The notes under the pieces: generated by a model
Databases searched by the model: none
What the model was told of the DNA's origin: nothing
The model's input: only the letters and a program-made list of their open reading frames with translations
Translations under genes and position numbers: made by a program
Shown: positions 7,838 to 14,960 of the stretch, one piece after another
Position numbering within the stretch: position 1 is the stretch's first letter
How the letters are laid out: the number at the start of each line of letters is the position of its first letter
Assembly (NCBI GenBank): GCA_963610315.1
Contig: CAVDMV010000019.1
Span: 1 to 25,445 of the forward strand
Origin: UBA3210 sp963610315
GTDB taxonomy: Bacteria > Bacillota_I > Bacilli_A > RFN20 > CAG-449
Length of the DNA stretch: 25,445 nt
Direction: 5' to 3'

Positions 7838-7867
7838 ATTTTAGTATAAATTCTACTAGTTAGACAA
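7838..7867 (-). promoter_or_regulatory. Probable promoter of the DUF2188-cupin-ferredoxin-CDF operon
   Basis: On the minus strand, TTGTCT (7867-7862), an 18-bp spacer and TAAAAT (7843-7838) give a usable sigma-A promoter. It lies about 25 nt before the start codon of the first gene. It is divergent from the lipoprotein promoter at 7951-7979. Confidence 0.5.
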
Positions 7868-7950
7868 TTATAATCTTTATTTAATGCTTTCAGTTATCTT
7901 ATTATTTATAATTTTTGAGCACTACACATGTAAAAAACCAATATATTTAT

Positions 7951-7979
7951 TTTAAATATATTTTAAAATTGTCTATAAT
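7951..7979 (+). promoter_or_regulatory. Probable promoter of the first lipoprotein gene
   Basis: A perfect -10 TATAAT (7974-7979) lies 17 bp after a weak -35 TTTAAA (7951-7956). The start codon is about 38 nt downstream of the predicted transcription start. The -35 is embedded in a perfect A/T inverted repeat, ATATATTT / AAATATAT (7941-7948 and 7954-7961, 5-nt loop). That repeat could be an operator or only an A/T-rich promoter element. Confidence 0.5.
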
Positions 7980-8023
7980 GGAATTGGTACAAGATACCAA
8001 ACATGTTTAAGGAAGAATTTTAT

Positions 8024-9511
8024 ATGAAAAAGAAATTATTTATTACATCGGCATTACTATTAAGTTCTATATTAACAATGAGTGGTTGTGCTTCTACACC
8101 TAGTTCAGATACATCATCAAGTGCGAAAACTTCTTCTTCACAAACTAGCGGAAGTTCACAAGCATCATCTTCTTCAGAAGGAAGTAGTAGTTCTTCATCT
8201 AGTTCAGAAGTAAAAGTTAACGCAAAAAAAGAATTAAAAGAAGTTTTAAAAGCATCTGATGAAAAATTAGAAGAAGAAATTAAAAAAGATACATTTAAAT
8301 TAACAGTTAATGGATCTGAAGAAGCTTCGGTTAAAGGCACAGTAAACAATTATTCTAATACCACTGTTTACAAAAAAAATGAAGATGGTACAAAAGAAAC
8401 TACAAGCCAAACTCAATCAGAAAAAGTCGCGATTTCTCTTAACGAAAAAGCTAGCTCTACTCAAAAAGCTATCTTATCTTTAGATGGAGCATATTACAGA
8501 AGTTTAGGAACTGAAACTCCTAAAGAAACTAATGATTCTTATGCTTACGCAGAAGCAAATATTACTACTAACTTATCTTCAGTTTTCCAAGGAGTAGCTC
8601 CAAAAGAAATTAAAGCACAAACTATTTTAAAAGATGGTGAAGGTTATGTTTATACAAAACAAGTTCCTTATGAAGGTGATGCTTTAGAAAATGGGCTTCC
8701 ATTTGAATATAGTTCAGTAGATTCTTATATTAACGTCGGATTAAGTTATTTAGATGGATTCCTCGCTCAAGAAGGAGTAACTAATAGACTTAACTATATT
8801 AAAACATCAATTAAAGCATTACTTCCTGAAGATGATGAAGGTACTGCCGTTATTATTGATAAAGTATTCGCAGTAATTAATGACTTATATACTTATGCAT
8901 CCGTTGGAGGTGAATTAAGTTTAGATTCTGCATTAAATTTATTTGAAACACTAGCAGGAACTACTACTTTAGATGAACAAACAAAAGTATTCATCCAAAA
9001 AACAGTTAATGCATTATTAAAAGTATTTGATTTAGACAAAGTTATCACATATGAAAAAGTTAATGATACATATAAGATGGATGTAGATTATAAAATTCTA
9101 CTTTCACAAGTTAAATTAGCTTTAACTACATTTAAAACATTAGTAAGTGTACAATTCGCGAACAATGAAGAAGTTGTTGCTCAAGTAAATGAAATCTATA
9201 CAATGATTAATGGGGCTATTGACACTTATGCACCAACTAATGTAGATTCAGTTACTACATTCACTGTTAAAGATGGTTTATTAACAGGCGTTGAAGAAGA
9301 ATTAAAATTAGAAGGTTTAACAGTTAATGAATTCGTTACCGGCGGATCTATCAATGTTGAAGGTGACACATACACTGATGTAACAAATTTAGTTGATGTC
9401 TCTATTAGTGAATTATCATTAACAACTAAATATTCATTCTCTTATGAAGCTTTAAGTAAAGATGAATTACCAGAAGTAACTAAAATCACTACTGAAGTTA
9501 CACCTGCATAA
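8024..9511 (+). CDS. Predicted surface lipoprotein, paralogue A
   Basis: A 495-residue secreted lipoprotein. MKKK is followed by a hydrophobic core and lipobox MSGC, with the lipidated cysteine at residue 22. A Ser/Thr-rich low-complexity linker (about 25-62) then separates the anchor from a mostly beta and helical ectodomain. I do not recognise an established family. It shares clear blocks with the gene at 10062-11423, including AILSLD.AYYRSL, LLKDG and the C-terminal SELS.TT.YSFS segment, so the two arose by duplication. ATG 8024 is chosen over an upstream ATG at 8003 because it has AAGGAAG 8 nt upstream and because the signal peptide begins here. A strong terminator follows the stop, so it is probably monocistronic. 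Ligand and role are unknown. Confidence 0.85.
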   Translation: MKKKLFITSALLLSSILTMSGCASTPSSDTSSSAKTSSSQTSGSSQASSSSEGSSSSSSSSEVKVNAKKELKEVLKASDEKLEEEIKKDTFKLTVNGSEEASVKGTVNNYSNTTVYKKNEDGTKETTSQTQSEKVAISLNEKASSTQKAILSLDGAYYRSLGTETPKETNDSYAYAEANITTNLSSVFQGVAPKEIKAQTILKDGEGYVYTKQVPYEGDALENGLPFEYSSVDSYINVGLSYLDGFLAQEGVTNRLNYIKTSIKALLPEDDEGTAVIIDKVFAVINDLYTYASVGGELSLDSALNLFETLAGTTTLDEQTKVFIQKTVNALLKVFDLDKVITYEKVNDTYKMDVDYKILLSQVKLALTTFKTLVSVQFANNEEVVAQVNEIYTMINGAIDTYAPTNVDSVTTFTVKDGLLTGVEEELKLEGLTVNEFVTGGSINVEGDTYTDVTNLVDVSISELSLTTKYSFSYEALSKDELPEVTKITTEVTPA

Positions 9512-9527
9512 TAATTACTTAACTATT

Positions 9528-9574
9528 AGAGGTCGAATAATGAACTAAACAATTCATTATTCACCTCTTTTTAT
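9528..9574 (+). terminator. Intrinsic terminator of lipoprotein gene A
   Basis: AGAGGT-GAATAATGAA (9528-9546, with one bulged base) pairs with TTCATTATTC-ACCTCT (9553-9568). A T-run follows. The stem is about 16 bp, unusually long, and the hairpin starts 17 nt after the stop codon. Confidence 0.8.
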
Positions 9575-9628
9575 TAAGAAAAATAAATTAAATATAGATT
9601 TATAAATCATTTTCAGTTTATACTTATT

Positions 9629-9650
9629 AAGCATTTACTTACAAATGCTT
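9629..9650 (+). other. Perfect inverted repeat immediately 5' of tRNA-Ala
   Basis: AAGCATTT (9629-9636) and AAATGCTT (9643-9650) are perfect complements around a 6-nt loop ACTTAC. The second arm ends four bases before the mature tRNA 5' end. A TATACT -10-like element sits at 9619-9624, without a good -35. The hairpin could be a tRNA leader structure, an operator or a second terminator arm. Confidence 0.6.
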
Positions 9651-9654
9651 ATTT

Positions 9655-9730
9655 GGGCCTGTAGCTCACTTGGGAGAGCGTTTGACTGGCAGTCAAGAGG
9701 TAGCGAGTTCGATCCTCGTCAGGTCCACCA
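9655..9730 (+). tRNA. tRNA-Ala (anticodon GGC)
   Basis: A 76-nt cloverleaf with CCA encoded. The acceptor GGGCCTG pairs with CAGGTCC and carries the G3:U70 wobble that identifies alanine tRNAs. The D stem is GCTC/GAGC. The anticodon stem TTTGA/TCAAG encloses loop CTGGCAG with anticodon GGC. The T stem is GCGAG/CTCGT with loop TTCGATC. The discriminator is A, followed by CCA. It reads alanine GCC/GCU codons in the plus direction. Confidence 0.97.
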
Positions 9731-9860
9731 TCGAATTAGAAGATGAACACTAGTCATAAAGTTAAATATATTATGTACTAGTTGTTACGTTATAAGGGCT
9801 AAGATTAACGAAGCCCATAATATAAAGATGAAGTAACGGTATTACTATCGTTATTTTTTT
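9731..9860 (+). ncRNA. Candidate structured RNA: 130-nt trailer of tRNA-Ala ending in an intrinsic terminator
   Basis: No start codon with a ribosome binding site is seen here, but the strand is rich in pairing. A long hairpin joins AAC-ACTAGT-CATAA (9746-9759) to TTATG-ACTAGT-GTT (9771-9786, two single-base bulges). A second hairpin has GGGCT (9796-9800) with AGCCC (9812-9816), extended by TTAT/ATAA. A third is the terminator at 9835-9860. In addition GTTAC (9784-9788) can pair with GTAAC (9833-9837), which would compete both with the first hairpin and with the terminator. Transcription most simply starts before tRNA-Ala, so processing at the CCA end would release this RNA. It is an inference from pairing only; no homologue is known to me. 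Confidence 0.4.
9835..9860 (+). terminator. Intrinsic terminator after the tRNA-Ala trailer
   Basis: AACGGTA (9835-9841), loop TTAC and TATCGTT (9846-9852) form a 7-bp stem with one G:U pair. It is followed by A and seven T residues (9854-9860). Confidence 0.8.
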
Positions 9861-9892
9861 CTTGTAACAACATTCCATTTCCACTTAGTTAT

Positions 9893-9959
9893 CACAAATG
9901 TGTTCAGTGAAACACCACAAATATGTTCAGTGAAATGTCACAAATCTATCCGGCGCACA
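9893..9959 (+). repeat. 23-bp tandem direct repeats (two full copies and a partial third)
   Basis: Copy 1 at 9893-9915 and copy 2 at 9916-9938 are directly adjacent and share 19 of 23 bases, with the core TGTTCAGTGAAA in both. A third partial copy, CACAAAT, begins at 9939 in the same phase and leads into CTATCCGGCGCACA. The stretch 9863-9959 begins TGT and ends ACA and has no coding potential that I can see. It looks like one end of an IS21-type insertion sequence, whose termini carry repeated boxes, or like an operator array. No transposase is present, so if it is mobile DNA it is a remnant. Confidence 0.7.
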
Positions 9960-10014
9960 TTTAATAAACCTAACATTAAAATAATATTTCTAATAAATAT
10001 AAACAATAATCCTT

Positions 10015-10020
10015 TATAAT
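10015..10020 (+). promoter_or_regulatory. -10 element of lipoprotein gene B
   Basis: A perfect TATAAT lies 41 nt before ATG 10062. No convincing -35 is at 16-18 bp upstream, so the promoter may need an activator or simply be weak. The 23-bp repeats end about 55 bp upstream of it. Confidence 0.4.
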
Positions 10021-10061
10021 AAAGAGTAAAGAAAAATCATTTATGTATTGGAGGAATTTAC

Positions 10062-11423
10062 ATGAAAAAGAAATTATTTTTATCATCAAGTTTAGTTCTT
10101 ACTTCTTTAATTAGTCTTGTTGGATGTTCTTCAGCTGAAGAACAACAAAAAGCATATAAAAAAGAAGTAAAAGATATTAATGAAAGAACAGAAAATAAAT
10201 TTGAAGAAGAATATAAGAAAGATAAATTTGCTTTTACATTCAAAGGTGATCTTGATGGAGGAATAAAAGGTAACTTAACTAGTTATACTTCTACTATAGA
10301 TTCTTCAACTGGTAACGTCACTAAAACCGAACCAAAAACTACTCCATTCGATGCAAAACTAACTAGTGAAGAAAATGCTATCTTATCACTTGATACAGCT
10401 TATTATCGATCATTAAATACATCTTCTAAAAAGGAAAATAATGAATCTTATGCATATGTTTCAGAAGATACAAAGCTTGAATATTTTGATGAACAATCTA
10501 AAAATAATGGAATAACATCTTATTCAAATAAAGCCCAAGTCTTATTAAAAGATGGTCTTGGAACATATTATACAAATAATGGAACAAAAGAAAATGGAGG
10601 AACATTTTCTTATGCAACATACGATAATTATGTTTCTTTAGGAATATCTACTCTTGATCAAGTCTTATTAAAAGAAACTACTTCTTCAAGAATTGAAGAA
10701 TTAAGAAAATTATTAAAAAGTTATGTCGCTCTTAACGAGCAAGGACAAAGTTCAACTACTCAAACATTAAGTTATATCGATTTAATTTGTGATATTCTTC
10801 AAAGTGTTACTTCTCTATCTACTAAAGAAGAAATTACTAGTGATGATATTATGTCATTACTAGAAGATGGTCTTCATATTAATATGAACAAAGAACACGA
10901 AACTAACATAAGAGAAATACTTACTAAGCTTCTTCCAATAATTAAAGAAACTAATTTAATCACTATTTCAAAAGAAGATCAAAATGGATTAACAAATTAT
11001 AAATATACATTAAATTATGAAAATTTATTACCAGTCCTAAAAGAAACTCTCACAATCATAAAACCATATTATGAACAAGAAGCGATAGATGAAATAGAAG
11101 TTATTTCAATAGAAAATAGATTTAAATTCCTTAATTCAATTATTGATGATACTTTAAAAAACGCAAAAGTAGAACAAGTTTTAACTTTCACTATTAAAGA
11201 TAATCTATTATCATCTGTAAGCGAAGAATTTAAAGTCGCTAACTTCGTTCTTAATGATGTTGCAGTCACTTCTATTTATGATTCTAATACCGGAATGTTT
11301 AGCATTATGTTTATGTCATTAGAGGTTAGTGAATTATCCTTTACAACATCATATTCATTTAGTTTTGATGCCGTTAATAAAAATAATCTTCCTGAAGTTA
11401 AAGTTATAGCTACTACTAAATAA
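10062..11423 (+). CDS. Predicted surface lipoprotein, paralogue B
   Basis: A 453-residue lipoprotein with signal MKKKLF and a canonical lipobox LVGC, lipidated cysteine at residue 22, the same position as in the paralogue at 8024-9511. It lacks the Ser-rich linker of that protein; a Lys/Glu-rich stretch follows the cysteine instead. The ectodomain repeats the same landmarks in order: ILSLDTAYYRSL, ESYAY, VLLKDG, TFTIKDNLLSSV and the C-terminal VSELSFTTSYSFSFDAV. The first 18 coding bases are identical to those of the paralogue, consistent with duplication. ATG 10062 has GGAGG 7 nt upstream. It is followed by a bidirectional terminator. The function is unknown; surface binding or envelope maintenance are only guesses. 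Confidence 0.85.
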   Translation: MKKKLFLSSSLVLTSLISLVGCSSAEEQQKAYKKEVKDINERTENKFEEEYKKDKFAFTFKGDLDGGIKGNLTSYTSTIDSSTGNVTKTEPKTTPFDAKLTSEENAILSLDTAYYRSLNTSSKKENNESYAYVSEDTKLEYFDEQSKNNGITSYSNKAQVLLKDGLGTYYTNNGTKENGGTFSYATYDNYVSLGISTLDQVLLKETTSSRIEELRKLLKSYVALNEQGQSSTTQTLSYIDLICDILQSVTSLSTKEEITSDDIMSLLEDGLHINMNKEHETNIREILTKLLPIIKETNLITISKEDQNGLTNYKYTLNYENLLPVLKETLTIIKPYYEQEAIDEIEVISIENRFKFLNSIIDDTLKNAKVEQVLTFTIKDNLLSSVSEEFKVANFVLNDVAVTSIYDSNTGMFSIMFMSLEVSELSFTTSYSFSFDAVNKNNLPEVKVIATTK

Positions 11424-11434
11424 TTAGCCAAATT

Positions 11435-11460
11435 AAAACGAGGATAAACCTCGTTTTTAA
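11435..11460. terminator. Bidirectional terminator between convergent units
   Basis: AAAACGAGG (11435-11443), a 5-nt loop and CCTCGTTTT (11449-11457) form a symmetric hairpin with T-rich tails on both strands. It serves lipoprotein gene B on the plus strand and the minus-strand operon that ends at 11465. Confidence 0.85.
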
Positions 11461-11464
11461 TTGT

Positions 11465-12193
11465 TTAATTTTCCTTTTTAGTAAATAAATCCACTTCTTT
11501 TAACCCATGTTTTTTTAATAATAAGCATCCAGCAAAGTAAACACCTTGATAACATAAGTTACATGATATTTGATACCAAGCTCCATCATAACCTCTTTTT
11601 GTTGATAAATACCCCATACCAACCATAAAGATAATGGCAAGAATAAATAAAATAGTTTCAACTTTACATTTCATCTTGATAGAGATAATAACTAACATCA
11701 CTAAGAAACCTGCCGCGCCTAAAATCATAATTGATAAAAATGGCCATAAGTTATTAAAAGCAGGTAAACCTGAATCACCATATTTAATTTCATCTGTTAA
11801 GAAGATAAATAAAGGTAAACTTAACGCTCCTAGTTTAGTAGTTTTAGAAATATGATTAGTATTATATGAAGTAAACATACCTAGTAAGGCGAGAAAAAGT
11901 AATAAGAAACCAATTGATTGAGTAGTCGTAAATTGTTTATCTAATATCACATAATCAACTCTAAATATTCCCATAATGATTTTATGGAAAGCTTTTAACA
12001 CACCTCCTGAAAAAACCATTACGCTTCCTGCACATAATAAGCAATAACAACCTTTAACCATCTTATCATATAAGGTTTTTAAGAGAATCACGCTGCCAAG
12101 CATGAATAAGATAACTGGTATTAAATCGTAAATACCTTGAAAAATCATTCCTAGTTGTGGTGCATCTTTAAATTCTGTTAATAAATTAATCAT
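11465..12193 (-). CDS. Polytopic membrane protein of unknown function
   Basis: A 242-residue protein with about six or seven hydrophobic helices separated by short loops. I do not recognise a family. A near C-terminal stretch SCNLCYQGVYFAG contains two cysteines that could be redox-active or lipid-facing. It is the last gene of a four-gene operon, 2 bp after the DUF1295 gene and just before a bidirectional terminator. A role with the DUF1295 protein in the membrane is the natural inference, but its reaction, if any, is not readable. Confidence 0.75.
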   Translation of the reverse strand: MINLLTEFKDAPQLGMIFQGIYDLIPVILFMLGSVILLKTLYDKMVKGCYCLLCAGSVMVFSGGVLKAFHKIIMGIFRVDYVILDKQFTTTQSIGFLLLFLALLGMFTSYNTNHISKTTKLGALSLPLFIFLTDEIKYGDSGLPAFNNLWPFLSIMILGAAGFLVMLVIISIKMKCKVETILFILAIIFMVGMGYLSTKRGYDGAWYQISCNLCYQGVYFAGCLLLKKHGLKEVDLFTKKEN

Positions 12194-12195
12194 AA

Positions 12196-13050
12196 CTATT
12201 TAATCCAATTTATATTTTGTAATGATTTAAGAGGAATTAAATGCATTAAAATAGGTGTTTTCTTAACATATTCTTGATATTTAGGATCATTACCATAATT
12301 CTTATTTTGACGTTTTTCTAATCTCTTCGCACCACTTACCATGACATATACAATTAAGATATATCCTAAGATTGAAATTAACCAACTTACCCAAGAATAA
12401 CCATAAATATCAATTCCAGAAACAAATATACCAGTCCAGAAAATGATTTCACCTAAATAATTAGGACATCTAACATATTTATATAATCCAGTAGAAACAA
12501 ATGTATTAGAAACTTTCTTTGCCGCGCTTTTTTGTAAGTCCGCGATAGTTTCCATTAATAAACCAATTAAACTAATTCCTGCACCTACGAGTGGAGCGAT
12601 CATCCCAATTGTTTTAGAAGTATAAGATCCACCTACTCTTAAAATAACCGGATAAGTTTGCATGACATATAGAACACCAACTGATAACCAAATTATTACT
12701 TTAACAAATACTGGCATACCTTTTTCTTGTTTACTAGTAGCACTAGCAAGTGTTTTACGATAGCTTAAACTCTTAATTTCGCGATAAAGTAAGAAACCGG
12801 CAAGTCGACATCCATATAAAATTAATAAAGCACCGAGAATATAATTAGTAAATCCATCACCATTTATATTAAATAAATCAAATTTACCAATAGAACAAAT
12901 GATTAAGAAGACTCCAATACCTAAGACCGCTAGGCCATAGCCTACTGAAAGGAAATAAACAAATTTCTTAAATCCAATTGAACATAAGATTAAAGAAATA
13001 ACAAAGCAAAAGCCTACTAAAATCCAAAATGCACCTGTTGCTTCTAACAT
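12196..13050 (-). CDS. DUF1295 (steroid 5-alpha-reductase / isoprenylcysteine methyltransferase-like) membrane protein
   Basis: A 284-residue integral membrane protein. Six or seven TM helices precede the signature ETIADLQKSA (167-176) and RCPNYLGEIIFW (194-205), the DUF1295/SRD5A-like NADPH or SAM-binding block. DUF1295 members include NADPH-dependent membrane reductases and ICMT-like enzymes; the sequence does not decide between them. The neighbours are an SDR-like protein and a flavin-reductase-like protein, which favours a reductase of a lipid-like substrate. The start ATG is 2 bp after the SDR stop, and the next gene starts 2 bp after this one ends, so translation is coupled. Confidence 0.85.
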   Translation of the reverse strand: MLEATGAFWILVGFCFVISLILCSIGFKKFVYFLSVGYGLAVLGIGVFLIICSIGKFDLFNINGDGFTNYILGALLILYGCRLAGFLLYREIKSLSYRKTLASATSKQEKGMPVFVKVIIWLSVGVLYVMQTYPVILRVGGSYTSKTIGMIAPLVGAGISLIGLLMETIADLQKSAAKKVSNTFVSTGLYKYVRCPNYLGEIIFWTGIFVSGIDIYGYSWVSWLISILGYILIVYVMVSGAKRLEKRQNKNYGNDPKYQEYVKKTPILMHLIPLKSLQNINWIK

Positions 13051-13052
13051 CG

Positions 13053-13907
13053 TTATTCTCCTTTCTTATAAAGAGAATATATATACTCTTTAAAAGATTT
13101 TTCACCGAATTTTGTCTCGCCTTCCATCGCATGAGTTAAAGTCCATTTACTAAAACGAATAATTGCTTCTGAACCATCATTCTTCTTTTTAGCTTTATTA
13201 ATGATTAAATCAAATAAGAAGACTGGAGCCCTAGAAATCTTAACTTTCTTACCAGCAGCATCAAAGAACATTGTGGCAATTTCTTTATATGTATAAACTT
13301 CTTTTCCGCCGATTTCATTAAATGAATTGCCCTCTTCACCTACTTTTTCAATAATAAAAGCAGCTAGATCTGGTGTATCAATAACATTGACTGGATAATC
13401 TTTTTTACCAAGTAAAGTGACCTTACCTTTTTCAATCATTGGCATAAATACATGTGCAATATCATAGAAATATCCTGTAGGTCTAACTATCGCATAATTA
13501 AGCCCAGATTCTTTTAATTTTTCTTCAAATTTAGCTTTTGCATCGAGCATTGGTACATCAGGAGCTGTTTCGGCGTGAATGACAGAAACATAAACAAACT
13601 TCTTTACTCCACTTGCCTTAGCTTCATTTAATAAATTTAAATTACCATTTAAGTCAATATCGTAGTTAGTTAATTTTGCTGATTTAGAAACTAAACCAAC
13701 AGTAGAAACAACGGCGTCTACTCCTTTAAGAGTACCTACTAAAGTATCTTTATTAGTTACATCGATTTTATGAAATTCATATTTACCTTTTTCAGGTACA
13801 TCTTTTTCATTTAAATCTAATGCAACTACTTCATAACCTTTCTCGATTGCTTTCTTTAATACATCATAACCAAGGTGACCAAATGCACCTCCAATAGCGA
13901 TTTTCAT
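13053..13907 (-). CDS. NAD(P)-binding atypical SDR / NmrA-like protein
   Basis: A 284-residue cytoplasmic oxidoreductase-like protein with a Rossmann fold. The glycine motif G7-x2-G10-x2-G13 is at the N-terminus. D-V-T near residue 50 is a likely adenine-side site. VRPTGYFYD (about 142-150) and the later GGKEVYTYKEIA block are typical of the atypical SDR/NmrA group. The canonical Tyr-x3-Lys catalytic pair is not evident, so it may be a regulator or bind NAD(P) without classical dehydrogenase chemistry. ATG 13907 has AGGGGAG 8 nt upstream, and the gene is 14 bp after the flavin-reductase-like gene and 2 bp before the DUF1295 gene. Confidence 0.85.
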   Translation of the reverse strand: MKIAIGGAFGHLGYDVLKKAIEKGYEVVALDLNEKDVPEKGKYEFHKIDVTNKDTLVGTLKGVDAVVSTVGLVSKSAKLTNYDIDLNGNLNLLNEAKASGVKKFVYVSVIHAETAPDVPMLDAKAKFEEKLKESGLNYAIVRPTGYFYDIAHVFMPMIEKGKVTLLGKKDYPVNVIDTPDLAAFIIEKVGEEGNSFNEIGGKEVYTYKEIATMFFDAAGKKVKISRAPVFLFDLIINKAKKKNDGSEAIIRFSKWTLTHAMEGETKFGEKSFKEYIYSLYKKGE

Positions 13908-13921
13908 GTTATATCTCCCCT

Positions 13922-14851
13922 CTATTTTTGTTTTTCTTTTGCACGTTTATCATTAATAATATCCATTTCTTTTTCAGTGATTAACTTGCAATTATTTTCT
14001 TCTGCCCATTTAATACAACCCTTTAAAGCAGTAGGTAAGAAGATTCTAGGCACTTTAACAAGTCTTGCTAAAGCTTCATCAGTAAACTTAACATCAGTTT
14101 GAATTCTTTCTGCTGCATATCTAACTGAAGAAACACTAGTTTCTCTCATTGGTAACATTTCACCTTTTGGTCTTTTAAATTTAGAACACCAGAAGTTCTT
14201 GCTATCACGATATCCATAATCAACTGGTACACGTGGGAAATTACGTGAAGTAACTCCGTTAACAATTGAATTCCAATATTTTTCCTTCATATCAATATGA
14301 TCAATACGTAAGATAAAATGTGCACCAAATTTAGAAGTAATACCATTAAAATCATGATATGGTCCTTCATAACCATCTAATTGACCTGGTTTATCATCTT
14401 GAGCGTTATCTAATTCTTTCATCCATGTACATTCAACTACTTGGAATGCTTCAGAAACTATTTGAGGATATTTTTCTTCAGGATGTTCTTCTTGCGATTG
14501 ACTATCTTCTAAATGGAAGAGACAATTCTTCATTTTTTCTTCAGGCTTATCTCCTGGCCAGCCCATACGGACTGCTTCTTTAAATAGTTTTGAATCATCA
14601 GGAATGAAATTTAAAGTACATTTACCTGTTCTTAAAAGATTTTGGGCGGTATTAGATGAATTTCTACATTCAAGTAACATCGCGTAATATCCTTTACCGG
14701 CAATATAATAAGGTGCGAGTAAAGAATAAGGACCTAAGGTTGTTTTACCATCTTCAGTAAGTGTTCCAACCATTACTACTGGCATCGGAAAAAATAAAGA
14801 TGTTTGATAAAAATTATCTTTTGGGTCCAAGTTTTTAAAACCACTTTTCAT
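13922..14851 (-). CDS. Flavin-reductase-like FMN-binding protein with C-terminal PCP_red-like domain
   Basis: A 309-residue protein. The N-terminal two thirds resemble the flavin reductase / split-barrel (FMN-binding) family, with PMPVVMVGTLTEDGKTTLGPYS near residues 23-44 and a later NGVTSRNFPRVPVDYG segment. The last roughly 55 residues resemble the PCP_red C-terminal helix domain of protochlorophyllide-reductase-like proteins: FTDEALARLVKVP, then IFLPTALKGCIKWAEE, then LITEKEMD. That assignment is my reading of the motif and needs a profile search. It is the first gene of the operon ending at 11465, with AGGAGG 8 nt before ATG 14851. It would deliver reducing equivalents from NAD(P)H through flavin to partners encoded downstream. 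Confidence 0.75.
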   Translation of the reverse strand: MKSGFKNLDPKDNFYQTSLFFPMPVVMVGTLTEDGKTTLGPYSLLAPYYIAGKGYYAMLLECRNSSNTAQNLLRTGKCTLNFIPDDSKLFKEAVRMGWPGDKPEEKMKNCLFHLEDSQSQEEHPEEKYPQIVSEAFQVVECTWMKELDNAQDDKPGQLDGYEGPYHDFNGITSKFGAHFILRIDHIDMKEKYWNSIVNGVTSRNFPRVPVDYGYRDSKNFWCSKFKRPKGEMLPMRETSVSSVRYAAERIQTDVKFTDEALARLVKVPRIFLPTALKGCIKWAEENNCKLITEKEMDIINDKRAKEKQK

Positions 14852-14920
14852 ATGTGTTATCCCTCCTAAGTGTATTTTAAAATATGCTAAAGAGTCATTA
14901 TTATTAATTCTTTGACATGT

Positions 14921-14932
14921 TTACATATGTAA
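14921..14932 (+). promoter_or_regulatory. Palindrome upstream of the flavin-reductase operon (candidate operator)
   Basis: TTACATATGTAA is a perfect 12-bp palindrome about 70 bp before the start codon of the operon (ATG 14851). It resembles operators of small dimeric repressors such as TetR or MarR, but A/T-rich palindromes are common here. No clear -35/-10 pair for the operon was found nearby. Confidence 0.3.
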
Positions 14933-14960
14933 TTGTAAATTTAAAAATAAATTTTAGCAA

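Noticed and set aside
8003..8023. Upstream ATG at 8003 as the start of lipoprotein A
   Set aside because: It would add MFKEEFY in front of the signal peptide and has no ribosome binding site; the paralogue starts at the equivalent of 8024.
9655..9730. Phage or element attachment site in tRNA-Ala
   Set aside because: No integrase and no second copy of the tRNA 3' end was seen in the window.
9731..9860. T-box riboswitch, tmRNA or SRP RNA
   Set aside because: No T-box sequence, no tag-peptide frame and no SRP tetraloop signature; only tRNA-like trailer structure is present.
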